From positions 818,211,001 to 818,275,000 of the forward strand of contig CM057459.1 in the NCBI GenBank assembly GCA_016271365.2: 64,000 nucleotides of DNA, read 5' to 3'. Shown one piece after another: positions 10,483 to 21,729 of this stretch. The stretch is from Neoceratodus forsteri (taxonomy: Eukaryota; Chordata; Ceratodontiformes; Ceratodontidae). Made by a program: the position numbers and the translations under genes. The notes below the pieces were generated by a model. That model was not told the DNA's origin. It worked only from the letters and a program-made list of their open reading frames with translations, and ran no database searches. The first letter of the stretch is position 1. Every line of letters begins with the position of its first letter.

Positions 10483-11400
10483 TGTTGGGGGAGTTTTAAG
10501 AAGCCTGCTGGTGTGGTGCCTGGTCAAGCTGCTCCTGTGCTGGAGTGGCTAGGGAACCAGCACCCGGTGGCATAGGGGACATGGTGCCGTGGTTCATTTT
10601 CCTCCAGGTCCCATAGTGTTTGTGTTTTTCTTTTACTTAAAAGTAAATTTTCCCCTTCCAGTGTTTTGCCCCATCCTCGAGTCCACACCTTGGAGATAGT
10701 TACTTTAGTCCGGGAGTGTGTGGGGTGCTAAGCAAGATAGCCCTATTTTTTTAAAGGTGTGACTGTTTCTGTTGTTGTTTTTTCCTGACCTTATTTCAGT
10801 GCACACAGTTTTGCCTGCTGAATTGTTTTTTTGCACTGTTTCAGCCGTGACAGTATTATCTCATGCCCTGTTGCACATCCATCACAGTTCTAGGTTTAAA
10901 ACACAGCTTACCTGCTAGTACTGCACTCTCAGGATCTAGGTCTCCATGACTCAGAAAGAACAGGCTAGCTAACTGACATCTAAAATTAGAGCTTTCTCTC
11001 CTCACTGTCCCTCCTCCTGCCACAACCACACACTTCCTAGTCTCCTATCCCATGGAACCTACAACAAAAGTACCATCTAACTGCCATATAACAAAGCAAG
11101 GGAACTATTTATTTTCTAAATGCATACCTGCACTGTAAAACAAATCAATAAACAATAGTTTTCAAAGTTTTGTTTTTATGTACATCACAAAACAAAACTC
11201 AGATACAAATAATAATATACTCCAGGATATGGGAAATAATGTAACATTGGCACTTCTCAGGTGCATGAGTAATTTGGCCTGCAGCCCTATGACTAACAAC
11301 TAAAAATTCCATGATGCACCACACTGAATCATTTATTATTTCTTAACTATAAAGTAGGTTGGACATTTCCTGCTTATTGATTGGCTAAATGAGGCCTGTG
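10483..11400. other. No recognisable feature
   Basis: Mixed-composition sequence with no convincing ORF, repeat partner in this window or motif. Confidence 0.4.
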
Positions 11401-11409
11401 TCCCATATG

Positions 11410-11592
11410 TGCAAATATTGTGTTTTGATTGTATGGATGATTGTATTGTTTGTTTTTAACATGTGATGTTGTTATGTAATTATTTTATTTATATGTTTTT
11501 AATTGGTATTGTGTGTTGTGGTTTTTGACGGGTAAAGCGCCTTGATATTTTGAAAGGCGCTTTACAAATAAAGTTATTATTATTATTATTAT
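11410..11592 (+). mobile_element. L2-type LINE or SINE 3' tail
   Basis: The block 'gggtaaagcgccttgatatt' then 'aaaggcgctttacaaataaa' followed by (TTA)n to about 11592 is the characteristic terminal stem-loop and microsatellite tail of L2-clade LINEs and the SINEs that share their ends. AAAGCGCC pairs with GGCGCTTT. The body upstream is not clear, so this is a strongly 5'-truncated copy in plus orientation. Confidence 0.65.
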
Positions 11593-12590
11593 ATGTTAAT
11601 TCCCCATAAGTGCACAGTTAGAATTCTTTGAAGTAGTGCTGTTTGGAATTTGGAGAAAACAAATACAGAATTCATGAATCATTAGGGATAGGCAAAGCAG
11701 GGATAGAGTTGGTTTTGGATACGCCAAATACAAGACACATTTGAATTTAGTTTTGTAAAGGATTTTCATTAGCCTGATCCAGGTCTGTGTATTAGTGATA
11801 GGAAAAATGCATTATCAGGAGAAAAATATCACAAAATGTAAAGGAACAGTGTCATAATAATACTGATTATACTGTCTCACATGCATTACATCATATTGTT
11901 TAAAATGTTTATGTTTTGACCACCCTGCAAAGAAAAAGACCAAACAGTAGTGTTTGAAATGAAACATCATTTACTTGGGACAACCCACCCATGTACTATA
12001 TGTAGCTGGCTTAAGTTTAGGGCCAGCAGAAAAATGTAGGAAACAAAATATATTACACTTACAATGTGTTATTCAATTGTTAACATCATGACTAATCCCA
12101 CCTTTGTTTCAGTTCCCAAGAACGTAAGAGTACAAATGCATATTGGTTAATTTAAGTCATTTGAGACAGGCTGGTATTATCTACATTTATTTCTCAAGTG
12201 GTATGCTTTTAGACTCCATCCGGTGGTGGTACAGTAGCAAATACTACACTTAAATAGAGGCATTCCTTTTCAGCAAGATTTACATGCACTGCAGTTCACA
12301 ACAGATGTCTCCTTTTTACGTTGCAGTGGACACATATCAGAGCACACAGTGAAATGAGCCCAGAGTCTGGGAGAAAAGGTTGAACATATCAATCTGCTGG
12401 AGCTCAGGGCAATATTTTTTACACAGAAATCCTTCTCTAACCTGGTCAGAAACCAGTTGCTGTTGCTGTTGCTATCGACAGACAACACAACCACAATGTA
12501 TTACAAAAAAAAAAAAAACAGGAAGGAAAACGATCCTCAGTACTTTAAGATACACTGAAAATTTGAGATTTAAATTATGCTCTAAACTGG
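11593..12590. other. No recognisable feature
   Basis: AT-rich sequence without ORFs or repeats that I can support. Confidence 0.4.
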
Positions 12591-12735
12591 TCTGGCAGTA
12601 CAGTCTAGAGGTTAGAGTAACAAGTTGTGAGTGAGCTTAAAACATCAGCAGACCTTGATTTTATTCCCACAACCTCCATTTGCATACTGTGTGAACCGTA
12701 ACAAGTCAATTAACCTCCTCAATGCTCTTGGGTTG
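12590..12735 (+). mobile_element. MIR/CORE-like SINE
   Basis: The A-box-like 'tagaggttagagtaacaagt' near 12605 is followed by a B-box-like 'accttgattttattcccac' near 12652 and the conserved core 'gtgtgaaccgtaacaagtca' then 'attaacctcctcaatgctct' (about 12690-12730). This layout is that of MIR/CORE tRNA-derived SINEs. It is diverged but clearer than the copy near 455. Confidence 0.65.
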
Positions 12736-13009
12736 TATCTGAACACAGGTCTTGGTTCTAGTGGGCCTTACCCTGTTACCAAAGATAAATGAAAAAAATA
12801 CATATATCCCGTTATTTGCAGTACATTTTGCAGGGAAGGTAAATGTACTGGCAAAATTGGCAATATGAAGAAGGGGGTCTACCCTTATGAAAATATCCCA
12901 TGATATTACCATAAAAAAAATTCCATGCTACTGTTTTATGGTAAATTAGATAGTACCATGGGATTTTTTAGCTCATGCCCCAGTGGGAATTTTTATGGAA
13001 GAATTTAAT

Positions 13010-13660
13010 ATAGTGTACCATGGGATTTCCATAGTACCCATGTACCATGGGATTTTTTTGTACCCCAGTACCATGGGATTTCTATTGTATCCCTGTACCA
13101 TGAGATTCCCATAGTACACCTGTACCATGGGATTTCCATTGTACCCTGTACCATGGGATTTCCACAGTATCCCTGTACCAAGGGATTTTTATTGTACCCC
13201 AGTACCATGGGATTTCCACTGTAGTCCTGTACCATGGGATTTCCACAGTACACCTATATCATGGGATTTCCATTGTACCACATACCATGGGATTTCTACA
13301 GTACCCTGTCCCATGAGATTTCCATGGTACCCCATACCACTGGACTTCCACAGTACTCCATACCATAGGATTCAAAACTACCACCATTACGATGGGATTT
13401 CCCAGGTATTCCTTTACTGTGGCATTTCCATGGTACCCTGTACCATGAGGTTTCTAATACCCCCTACCATGGGATTTCCATGGTACCCCAGTCCATGGGT
13501 CTTTTCCATGGCACCCATCGTACCACAGGTTTGCCATGGCACCAGTTGTACCATGGGATTTCCTTGGCACCCTGATCCCACTGGAATTACATTATACCCT
13601 CATGCCATGGGATTTCCAGGGTTTCCCCACATCATGGGATTGCCATGGTGTCCCCATGTG
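13010..13660. repeat. 27-bp self-complementary minisatellite
   Basis: About 24 imperfect head-to-tail units with consensus near GTACCATGGGATTTCCAT followed by AGTACCCCT, 27 bp. Each unit holds an inverted repeat, TACCATGG-GATTT-CCATGGTA, so each strand can fold into a hairpin. Because 27 is divisible by three, long open frames appear on both strands (plus 13127-13666, minus 13253-13005) with a 9-residue repeat such as VPWDFHSTP. These are by-products and not genes. Degenerate units extend outward to about 12950 and possibly 13930. Confidence 0.93.
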
Positions 13661-14044
13661 CTTTAAATATGGCACTGCCTTCTCCTATGGAAACCAATGC
13701 CTTCTGGTGAGGATTTTTTTAATGTTCTACAGCCATAAGAGTGGTCTCTGCAGCAGTATTAACTCACAGTATATAACTATAATGAAATCACCACATCCAA
13801 TGGACATTATATGGTTGTCCAATGGGATTTATGGGTTCTCAATGATTTGTTGATCCTATTGGATTCTTGTGGTATTTCCATCCATGTTGAAAGGGAACAG
13901 TACCATGACAATCCAGTGGGAGCACTGTTTTCATTAAGATTTCTAGTGCTTCCAGCACAAAGTTTTGGTGTCTTTACTCTTGTTAATATTATGCAATCAA
14001 AGAGTGCTCTCAACTAATCAGAGTTCTTCTAACCCCTAGAATCC

Positions 14045-14360
14045 CTCACTGGATGTTTACATGTAAAGCATCATCCTCTGGACTTACCTCACACCACACC
14101 GGCGACTCGGGTTCGAGAACAGACTCGAGTCATCAGTGAGCCGGCTTTGGGGGAGGGTCCGAACAGGATTGAGCAGCCAGAAGGCAATTCTTCTTTCTGG
14201 GGGTTGTTACTGCCTCCTCCCCTATGTAGTCCAGCTGCCACCAAATGAAGGTTCAGTGGTCAGTGTAAATGGCATGGGGGCACCTCGAGACATGGCAAGC
14301 ACATGCCTCCACATGATCCGAAGCGTCCTGGGGGCGGAAGTGGGAATACGGGTGTAAATA
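14045..14360 (+). mobile_element. tRNA-derived SINE, copy 1
   Basis: It contains a clean B-box, GGTTCGAGAAC at about 14109. The following 'gggggagggtccgaacagga' and 'ttgagcagccagaaggcaat' resemble the sequence after the B-box in the copy at 18545-18880. The two copies define a family with a tRNA-like head and a body of about 200 bp. Boundaries were judged by similarity only. Confidence 0.6.
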
Positions 14361-14475
14361 CAAAAACAATCTTAAAAAATATTTAAAAAAAAATAGGGCT
14401 TTATTCTAAAGATAGAACACAGAATATAAAGTAAAAATCTGCATATGCCTTGTAGGTATGCCTCCCCAATGGCAA

Positions 14476-14744
14476 AACCATTACAGCGAACATGTTGATG
14501 CCGACAACATCAACAGTTCTCTGTAATGGTTCACTCGAAACTCTGGCAAGCTCCCTCACAGTCCTGCACCCCCTCCCTGAATCAACTACAACTTGAGTTG
14601 ATAATTCTACAGATCAGGGAAAGTTCGGGGGGGAAAGTCCCATGATGGAAAAAGAGCCGGGGTCTCTAGTTGGATTTATGTCAACCACAACTTGCGATTG
14701 ACATAAATCCATTGCTGTGATGACAGTCAACAACTTAGTTGTCA
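14476..14744. repeat. Cluster of four hairpins
   Basis: Four consecutive inverted repeats: (1) 14476-14531, AACCATTACAG / CTGTAATGGTT with an inner GTTGATG / CATCAAC pair; (2) 14574-14620, TCCCTGA / TCAGGGA enclosing ATCAACT / AGTTGAT; (3) 14671-14711, a perfect 14-bp stem TGGATTTATGTCAA / TTGACATAAATCCA; (4) 14721-14744, TGAC / GTCA enclosing CAACTTAGTTG. Loops share CAAC-type motifs (ACAACTTG in the second and third). No ORF. The function is unknown. Confidence 0.75.
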
Positions 14745-14973
14745 AACCAGCATTGTAGAGTCTGCCCTGTATAAGCACCAGCCCCAAAGAGGATACTGTT
14801 GGGGCAGAAGCAGTGGGAGCTCCAAGCATGTAACTGCAGCACCAGCCCACAAGTCTTAACCAAAACCCTAATAATTCTACCCAGGTTCCTGGACCCTTGC
14901 CAATGAGGCAAGGCTGGTCTAATATGTACAGGAAGGGGTAAACATTACCACATAAAAGAGAGTTCTGGAAGTA

Positions 14974-15180
14974 GTGGGCCTGGGGTTGTCACTGCAGTTA
15001 AAAAAATTTCCCAAACTACAGAAACACAAGAGCTTCCCAGTTTACTCTCCCAAAGAAAGAATTATGTGGGAACTGGAAGTAAACAAACTGCTACAAGCAA
15101 AAGCAGTGGACAAGGTCACTGCTACACTGTGTGACAAGGGCCTGCATCTTAAGATACTTCCTGATCCACAACAAAAATAG
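14974..15180 (+). pseudogene. DIRS-type reverse transcriptase N-terminal fragment
   Basis: A 68-codon open stretch containing 'FPVYSPKERIMWELEVNKLL' then 'QAKAVDKV' and 'GLHLKILPDPQQK'. This follows the order found before the first RT motif in DIRS elements: an acidic helix ending in 'LL-x-K-x-A-I-x-x-V' and then the 'G-F/Y-S-x-x-F-x-V-x-K-K' strand. It stops at TAG near 15178 and homology is lost. It is short and diverged, so the call is tentative. Confidence 0.45.
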
Positions 15181-16990
15181 GCAGTGGTGATGCATTTCAG
15201 ATCTCAGTCATCAGAACAAACATCAAAATAGAGAGGTTCAAGATTACACTGACCACAAGAACTGATCTGAAAGCTCTGTAATTTTAAAATTCATTGAATT
15301 ATTATAATGAAACACTATATAAAGCAGGCTGTTTGGTTGCTAGGATTCTAGAAGAGTTAATTAGCCTACATTATCCTACCATATACACCCAACTCATGGC
15401 ATAGGTTTTCAGTTGTATTTATTAATTAATTTGCTGCTATTCTGTGAAAAGTTTCAATTTATGTTTAAAAAAGTTGATGTGCTGATCACATCCTTGACAC
15501 TGAACAACAGTAAGGTTTGTCTCTTTCCTTAATCACCTTACTGGGATCAGCCAGCATAAATAATTTAAACATAGACTGTGAGAGAGTTATCGTTGCACCT
15601 ATAGTTACGCACGTTTAAAAATCAAACTAAAAGTTGCTGCAAGATGGTTTAATTTATGAGTTCTGGTTTTATAATTCAGTTTCTTTTTTTTTTTTTATGT
15701 CGTTTTTTTCTTCCCCTCAGTTGGCTCCTTATCTGGCCATCATCCTGACCAACACCCATCTCCAACTAAGGCCCTCACCCCCAGTTAACCCCCATGGCTT
15801 ACCCTCATGGCAGGGTAGCAGTGAGCCCCCGTAGTCCCCACCAAGTCTGGATCCAGTCTCTGGAGGTGACACCCTGGAGCCATGTTTCATCCTGTGATGG
15901 CCATCAAGCCACTCCACTGCATTTTCACTTTTTCTGTCCGGTGGAGGAGAATGCAATTTCAGCAAACATGATGGTTGGTGCAGCTGCGCTGAAAAGTTGG
16001 CCTGCAGAATGTATTTTATTCAAGAAGATCAGGCATATTTATTACAATTGTTATGCTTGCTTGCACGCATGTGCAAGAAACATTTGAGGTCTGTCAGTGC
16101 AGCAGACACTTTACAGGGCGCGTCCCTCAGTCACCAATCAATGTGGAAGCTGCCAATAACAGCAGCTTCAAAGAGAGCTCCGCACTTGAAACAAACCTAC
16201 CACTGCAATCACAGACAGTTTTGTCATTGCAGCAGCACCTCTCCCCCTCCCTCACAACTAGGCATGAGCAACTTGTTTGTTCAGTGTGCCTTTCCTTGTG
16301 AAACAAATTTAACACTGGTGACTCCTGCTGCCCGCCACAAACTCCCCAGAAAGCTGACATCAGGATGACTAGTCTCTGTGTTGGCATGCCCACCTCCACT
16401 ATTGTGGCACAATGGGAGCCTACCCCAGTGAGCCAAAATAAGTTTCCTATACCAGGATGCCCACTCCCAGTGTCAGATGTGCCCCTTCCCCACCAAACCC
16501 ATCTGTCATTTGCCCACATCGGGATGCCCAATCCCTGTGTCTGAATTCCCCCCACACACACTATTGTGGCACACTGGGAATCCACCCTAGTGTGCCTAAG
16601 TGTATTTCTTTTTAAACAGTAAAATAAAGAAAACCATTATGCCAAAGTCGTTCTTTTTTCTGTAAAAATGAAAACAGCCCATTGTCATTTTTATTTATTT
16701 ATTGAAATGTTTCACCAGGAAGGCACAAGGAACAACAAGTTGCTCTTCTCCCAGTGTGACCTAGGTGTCTCCCCATTTATCCTATCCCAACTCTCCCTCT
16801 GTGTACCCACCTCCCCAAATCCCCCTCGTCCCATACTTACTTCCGGAGGTCAGGAGCAGTGGCATTCTCTGGACTGGGATGGGTCTGCACTCTTCAAAGC
16901 TGAATTCTGAACTGAGGAATCGGGTAAGCACTGTATAATGGAAGCCAATGGGGGGGGGGTTCAACTTAAGTTGCTATCTCAGACATGTTT
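15181..16990. other. No recognisable gene
   Basis: The stretch includes a T-rich tract near 15680-15695 and C-rich sequence near 16380-16560 that repeats the phrase 'attgtggcaca' (about 16393 and 16562) and 'ggatgcccac' / 'ggatgcccaa', a faint short-period duplication. Open frames such as minus 16585-16127 show no domain. Confidence 0.4.
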
Positions 16991-16991
16991 A

Positions 16992-17195
16992 GGAATTTTG
17001 GCCCCAATTTTTCTATATGGGTTCTTGGGACCCCACCTCATGAACATGTCACTGTCATTTCGTTTCTCAGTCCCAAAAGGTGATTTTGCATCACAGTGTG
17101 GAATCACCATTCAGGACAGATTAACAAAATGACAGTGCCACTGTTCATGAGGAGGGGTCCCAAAAAACCCATTGCAAATTTGATGAAAAAATTCC
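16992..17195. repeat. Long MITE-like palindrome, copy 1
   Basis: Inverted arms of about 73 bp, 16992-17064 and 17123-17195. The left arm begins GGAATTTTGG and includes GGGACCCCACCTCATGAACA. The right arm ends AAAAAATTCC and includes TGTTCATGAGGAGGGGTCCC. The 58-bp centre is unpaired. There is no coding capacity. A related second copy follows immediately. Confidence 0.75.
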
Positions 17196-17289
17196 AAAAA
17201 TGGCTGTGTTACAAGCGTGTGTTGTGCAGTTTCTATGCATGCTTGTAACTTCTACAATTGTTAATATTTTCACTCCAGATTTTCAGCAG

Positions 17290-17475
17290 TGCCATTTTGT
17301 CACAGATCTTCATGAACAGCACAGCTGTCATTTTTCCCATCCTGCCCAAAATGTGTTTTTGCCCATGTGGTGCCAAATGGCGCAGTCACTGTGTGAAATT
17401 ACCTTTTGGGATCAAGTCATGAAATGATGCTACCACTGTTCATGAGGTGAGGTCACTAAAAATACTTGCTGAAAT
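17290..17475. repeat. MITE-like palindrome, tandem second copy
   Basis: It repeats the order of landmarks of the 16992-17195 element: 'cttcatgaacagcacagctg', 'tgtcatttt', a GTCACTGTGTG block, then 'actgttcatgaggtgaggtc'. It is more diverged and its arms pair less well. Two tandem copies suggest local duplication of the MITE. Confidence 0.5.
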
Positions 17476-18540
17476 TTAGAGTGAAAATACCAATAAATGC
17501 CCCGGGCGTTAGGGTTTTCAACCGTAACCCCCCACTCTGTATAGACTGACAGGCGTTGGGGGTGTGACCAGCGGTCGTCGTCTGTAATGCTCACACAATT
17601 CCATCCCCACTTCCACCCTGCAGCCAGTGACAGGCATCAAGGTGAGCAGGGTGGGGGTAAGGGTTGGCATTAGTCCAATACTTCACTGGCATTCCTACTA
17701 TGTATCTCTCCAACTCTTGCACTACCAATGCCAATATCAGCAAGCAAACATTCAGCATTGACAAATGCTTGTTCTGATTTATGGCAATTTGGGTAAATAT
17801 TTGGCATAAGCCCCAAAAAATTGGTGCCCAAGATTGCCACAAATTGGACCAGAAAAAATGGTTCAATTTGTGACAATCGCCACCTGGGAATGATGCTAGC
17901 TCAATGTGCCATATGTTCAGTGCATCTGCGACTTGCAGGATTCTCAGGCCTTATGACAATCAGTCCCTATAACCTTATATCAGTTAAAATTATAGTGCCA
18001 TATTTTTGATGTTCTGGGAATGCCACAAGTTCTTAGATACCAAACATATGACATGGGGGCTTAGAGCATTCCCCTGCTAGCGATCAGAATTTTCCATCCC
18101 TTGGACCGATGTTGCAGGCTGCTGGCGCAAAAGTGGACTTAAGCCACCAGTAATGGCAACAGTTGTGCCCTATACTGGCAGAGCATCTGTCACAACTCCA
18201 ATATAGGGATTCTATACATCCCCAGAGGACATCTGCCAAAGTATGTTTACACCTGCTATTATCTGGTGCAAATGTGCTTTGTGTCTACTGGGGGTTGCCA
18301 GCCCATCTCACAGTACATGTAGCACTCCCCAGCACCAACTACTAATTAGGTAGTAAAAGCCCTGCAGGGCTACATAACCCCCATGCATGATATCCCGATA
18401 TGCTGAAAAATAAGCCCCATGTGGATGACATAACTCCCTATGCCCCAGTCCCCTGACATGCTGAATAATAAGCCCTGTAGGGCTAGTGGAACCCCCACAA
18501 AAGTGCGATCCCCAAACCCCAATGACCCATAGACAATGTA
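17476..18540. repeat. Mostly unassigned, with a hairpin at 17832-17878
   Basis: The only structure supported is an imperfect 19-bp stem, GATTGCCACAAATTGGACC pairing with GGTTCAATTTGTGACAATC around a 9-nt loop. Between 18360 and 18485 a phrase 'atgctgaaaaataagcccc' / 'atgctgaataataagccct' recurs about 75 bp apart, hinting at a small tandem duplication. No ORF was recognised. Confidence 0.45.
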
Positions 18541-18544
18541 AATG

Positions 18545-18880
18545 TCACTGTTTAGAAACAGAAATGATGGCCCGGTGGTGCTGGAGGTTGAGGCGCTATT
18601 CGATACACCTCTTGCCACACTGGCAACCCAGGTTCGAGAATGAGCCCGGGCCACCGGTGGTCAGCAGAGGGAGAGAGAAGATTGAGCATCTGGAGGACTA
18701 CTCTCCTCTCTCGTGGAGAGGTACATTTGTCATCCCACTCATTGACTGCCCTACAGCACTTGTTGGAGGGCAGTGCAGGTTGGGAGGCATGGTCCAACGT
18801 GCTGACATTGGCGGGGAGGGGGAAGGTGAACATGGATGAAAAAGGAGCCCGACAGGCTCCATGATGGTCTCCCATGTCTA
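18545..18880 (+). mobile_element. tRNA-derived SINE, copy 2
   Basis: The tRNA-like head begins near 'ggcccggtggtgctggaggt' (A-box region) with a B-box GGTTCGAGAAT at about 18632. The downstream 'agattgagcatctggaggac' and 'tactctcctctctcgtggag' parallel copy 1 at 14045. It ends somewhere before the L2 endonuclease that starts near 19170. Confidence 0.6.
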
Positions 18881-19184
18881 TGGGGGCCACCCCCAGATCA
18901 GAACTGGGTCTCTGGGGAGGGGGGTGAATGGCCAGCACCCTCTTTCCTGGCTCTGCTGTGGGGAGTAATCCATGGGGGATTAACAGGGGAGTCGGGTGAT
19001 ATGGTGACGTGGGGGGACCAGGGTGCTGTCCCTCCACAAGAAGTGAGCACCTGCCTGCTGATGCTCAGGGGCACAAAAAGATAATAGAATAAAAAACAGA
19101 AACAATTCCCACATCCCAGCCCTGGTAGTCTAATCTGTCAGCATCTGTCCACTCCACTCACCGTCCCCACCCATACCCAGCTCC

Positions 19185-19628
19185 TTGATCGATGATGAAC
19201 TCTCACAGTTTGGTCAGGACTTCCTCCAACTTATGATCTCATCGGGCCTTACACAGGTAATTGCCTCTGCTACTCACAATCATGGTCACTCATTAGATCT
19301 GGTGTTCTTACTGGGGATGGAGATCTCTGATCTGGTGGTTGAGCTGGTCAGATATTCGGACCATCATACCATAAGTTTCAGTTTCATGGCCCCCCTGAAT
19401 AGATCAGCCCCTATGGAGATGATCTGGTACTGCCCTTTAAGGGGTGTGACCCCATATGGTCTGATGGCAGTGCTGGATCTATCAGGTATGCAGAGTGTAA
19501 GCTTGGAGCCAGAGGACCCTTTACTGGCCTATAATAAGGCAGTGATAGTGGTCCTGGACTCCTTAGCTCCTGCCCATGTTCACCCCTCACTCTTTGTCCA
19601 ATGTCCCCTTGGTTTGATGGGACTTTGA
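19185..19628 (+). pseudogene. L2 endonuclease C-terminal part
   Basis: The 147-codon stretch contains 'GLTQVIASATHNHGHSLDLV' and 'RYSDHHTISFSF', the conserved Thr-His-x2-G-x2-LDL block and the SDHH motif with the catalytic His. These end the AP endonuclease of L2 and CR1 elements. The N-terminal half of the domain is missing because of 5' truncation. The linker to the RT (19630-20200) is out of frame in several places. Confidence 0.8.
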
Positions 19629-20199
19629 AGGAGTTGAGGCAAGGGGGTCAAATGTTGGAGAGGCGCTGGTGGAAATCGGGCTTGGTGGATGACAGACTTA
19701 GACTGATGAATCATTATAAGGATTATCAAATCAGCAGTCTCCCATAAGAAGGCAGAGTTCCAGTCCAGGAAGATTGCCACTGCACAGAACTGAGTGGCTC
19801 AGCTCTTCCGGACCATTGACAGGTTGTGCAGTCCATCCTGTCTCCAGATCCAGAGAGTGTTTTCACAGAATGAGTGTGATGAGTTTGCTCACTTCTTCTC
19901 AGATAAGGTTGCTACAATCAGGTCCGGGATCTGTCATGTGCCCTCTAATGGATGTTGTGGAGATTGGCAGTAGGTTGCAAGCACCCAGTTTGCCTGGTCT
20001 GATGTCGGCTGACTGGCAATCACTGGCATAGTGAGGATCATCCAAAGTATGCGACCAACCTACTGTAGTTTGGACCCGGGCCTGACATGTCTCCTTGTGG
20101 GATGTGTTGAAAGTGATCGGCCTGGTCCTGGCTGAGGTAGTCTGGAGTGCATTCAAAACAGGGCTGCTTCTAGACCCGCTGAAGGATACGTCTCCTTAA

Positions 20200-21575
20200 A
20201 AAATCCTCCCTTGACCCTGACAGTTTAGCCAACTACAGACCCATCTCTAACTTGCCCTTTGTGGGTAAGGTTATTCAGAATGTGGTTGCATTGCAGCTGA
20301 AGGATCATCTTACCATCTACGATGTCTATGATCCCCTTCAATCCGGATTTAGGAAGAGACATAGTACCGAGACAGCACTGGTTCGGGTACTTAATGATCA
20401 CCTAATAGTGAGGGATTGGAGGACCCATTTGATCTTGGTCCTCCTTAACCTCTCAGCAGCGTTTGACACTGTAGACCATGGAGTGCTGTTGAAGCACTTG
20501 CGGTTTCTCTATGAACTGTCTTGTACAGTTCTCAGATGGTTTCAATCTTTCCTCACAGGCAGGACTCAGAGAGTGGTGTCGGGGATTTTTTCATCAGCCT
20601 CTCTCCCCCATCCTGTGGGGTTCCACAGGGCTCCATTTTGTCACCAATGTTGTTTGCAGTTTATAAGTTGCTGTTGGGAGGCATTATAAGGTGGTATGGG
20701 CTGAGTTTTCACTATTATGCAGATGATACTCAGCTATGCATGTCCTTTGTGCCCGAGCAGAGTGGGGCTGTTTCAGTCCTTAACAACTGCCTCTCTGAGA
20801 TCCAGGATTGGATGGGTGCCAACTAGTTGTGGTTGAACCCAGATAAAACTGAGGTGTTGGTAGTGTGCCAGGTCTTCAGGGTGTGGGGTTGTTGGCAGGG
20901 CAGCCCTCCAGGCTTTGGCTTGGTGGTAGCCAGCTACTGACCTCAAATCGGGCACAAAATCTGGGCATTGTTTTTGATGATGGTCTGACACTTAAGCCTC
21001 AGGTATCAGCCATTATCAAGATTTTCTTTTATCATCTGAGGAATATTACTTGGATTAAACACCTGTTTCTGCCCGATGACCTTTCAACATTGGTCCATGC
21101 TTTTGTGATCTCCCGCCTTGACTACTGCAATACCCCGTACCTAGGGCTGCTGGGGGTTGATATCCATTACTTGCAGGTGGTGTGGAATGTAGTGGCCAGG
21201 CTGTTGACTGGTTTACCAAGATCTTGCCATGTCATGCATGTGCTCCGCTGCCTGCACTGGCAGCCAGCACCATGGCAGATCACCTTCAAGGTCAGGTTAC
21301 TGACCTACAGTGCCTTACATGGACAGGGACCACGGTACTTGCAAGATCTCCTTTGTCCCTATCACCCCCTCCTCCCATTCCGCTCCTCTGACAAGGGATT
21401 GCAAGAGAGTCCCAGGGTTCAACTTAAGACCTCGGAGGCCCGCTGTTTTGTGTTTATGTCTCCTACCCCATGGAATTCTGTAGCTCATCGGGTTACTGAG
21501 TGCCTGACCGTAGAGAGCAGTAAGACTGTTCTCCAGATGGATTTATTTGGGATGACCTTTCCTGACTCAGTTTAA
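20200..21575 (+). pseudogene. L2 reverse transcriptase and C-terminal domain (frameshifted)
   Basis: Visible RT motifs in order are 'NYRPISNLPF' (about 20230), 'YDPLQSGFRKRHSTETALVR', 'LLNLSAAFDTVDHGVLL' (motif A), 'GVPQGSILSPMLFAVY' (motif B, after a frame change near 20590) and 'HYYADDTQLCMSF' (motif C, both Asp intact). After a TAG at about 20824 the C-terminal part has 'NLGIVFDDGLTLKPQVSAII', 'FVISRLDYCNTPYLGL', 'LHWQPAPWQITFKVRLLTY' and 'PTPWNSVAHRV'. This is the classic order for L2. Four or more breaks show that it is inactive. Confidence 0.9.
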
Positions 21576-21729
21576 TCTATTGAATGAGTTTTAAAATTGT
21601 TGATTTTTTAATTTGTTCTTGTTTAAATTTTATTACTTTTGAAATATTGATCTTTTTGTAAAAATGCTTTAATCTCTGGAATTGTGCTTTTTAAAAATAA
21701 AGAATTGATTTGAACTGAATTGATTATAT

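Larger units (their letters stand above)
19170..21720 (+). mobile_element. L2-type LINE, 5'-truncated
   Basis: Plus-strand LINE with the end of the endonuclease (19185-19628), a decayed linker, the reverse transcriptase (about 20200-20826), the C-terminal domain (20865-21575) and a short 3' UTR ending in TGAATTGA-type repeats near 21720. Short terminal repeats instead of poly-A and the motif set are typical of the L2 clade. The tRNA-type SINE immediately upstream is a separate insertion. Confidence 0.88.

Noticed and set aside
13010..13660. CRISPR-like array
   Set aside because: Units are contiguous without unique spacers, and the context is a vertebrate genome.
13005..13666. Long open frames on both strands with a nine-residue repeat
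   Set aside because: They arise from the 27-bp minisatellite, whose unit length is a multiple of three. No start context, domain or codon signal supports a protein.
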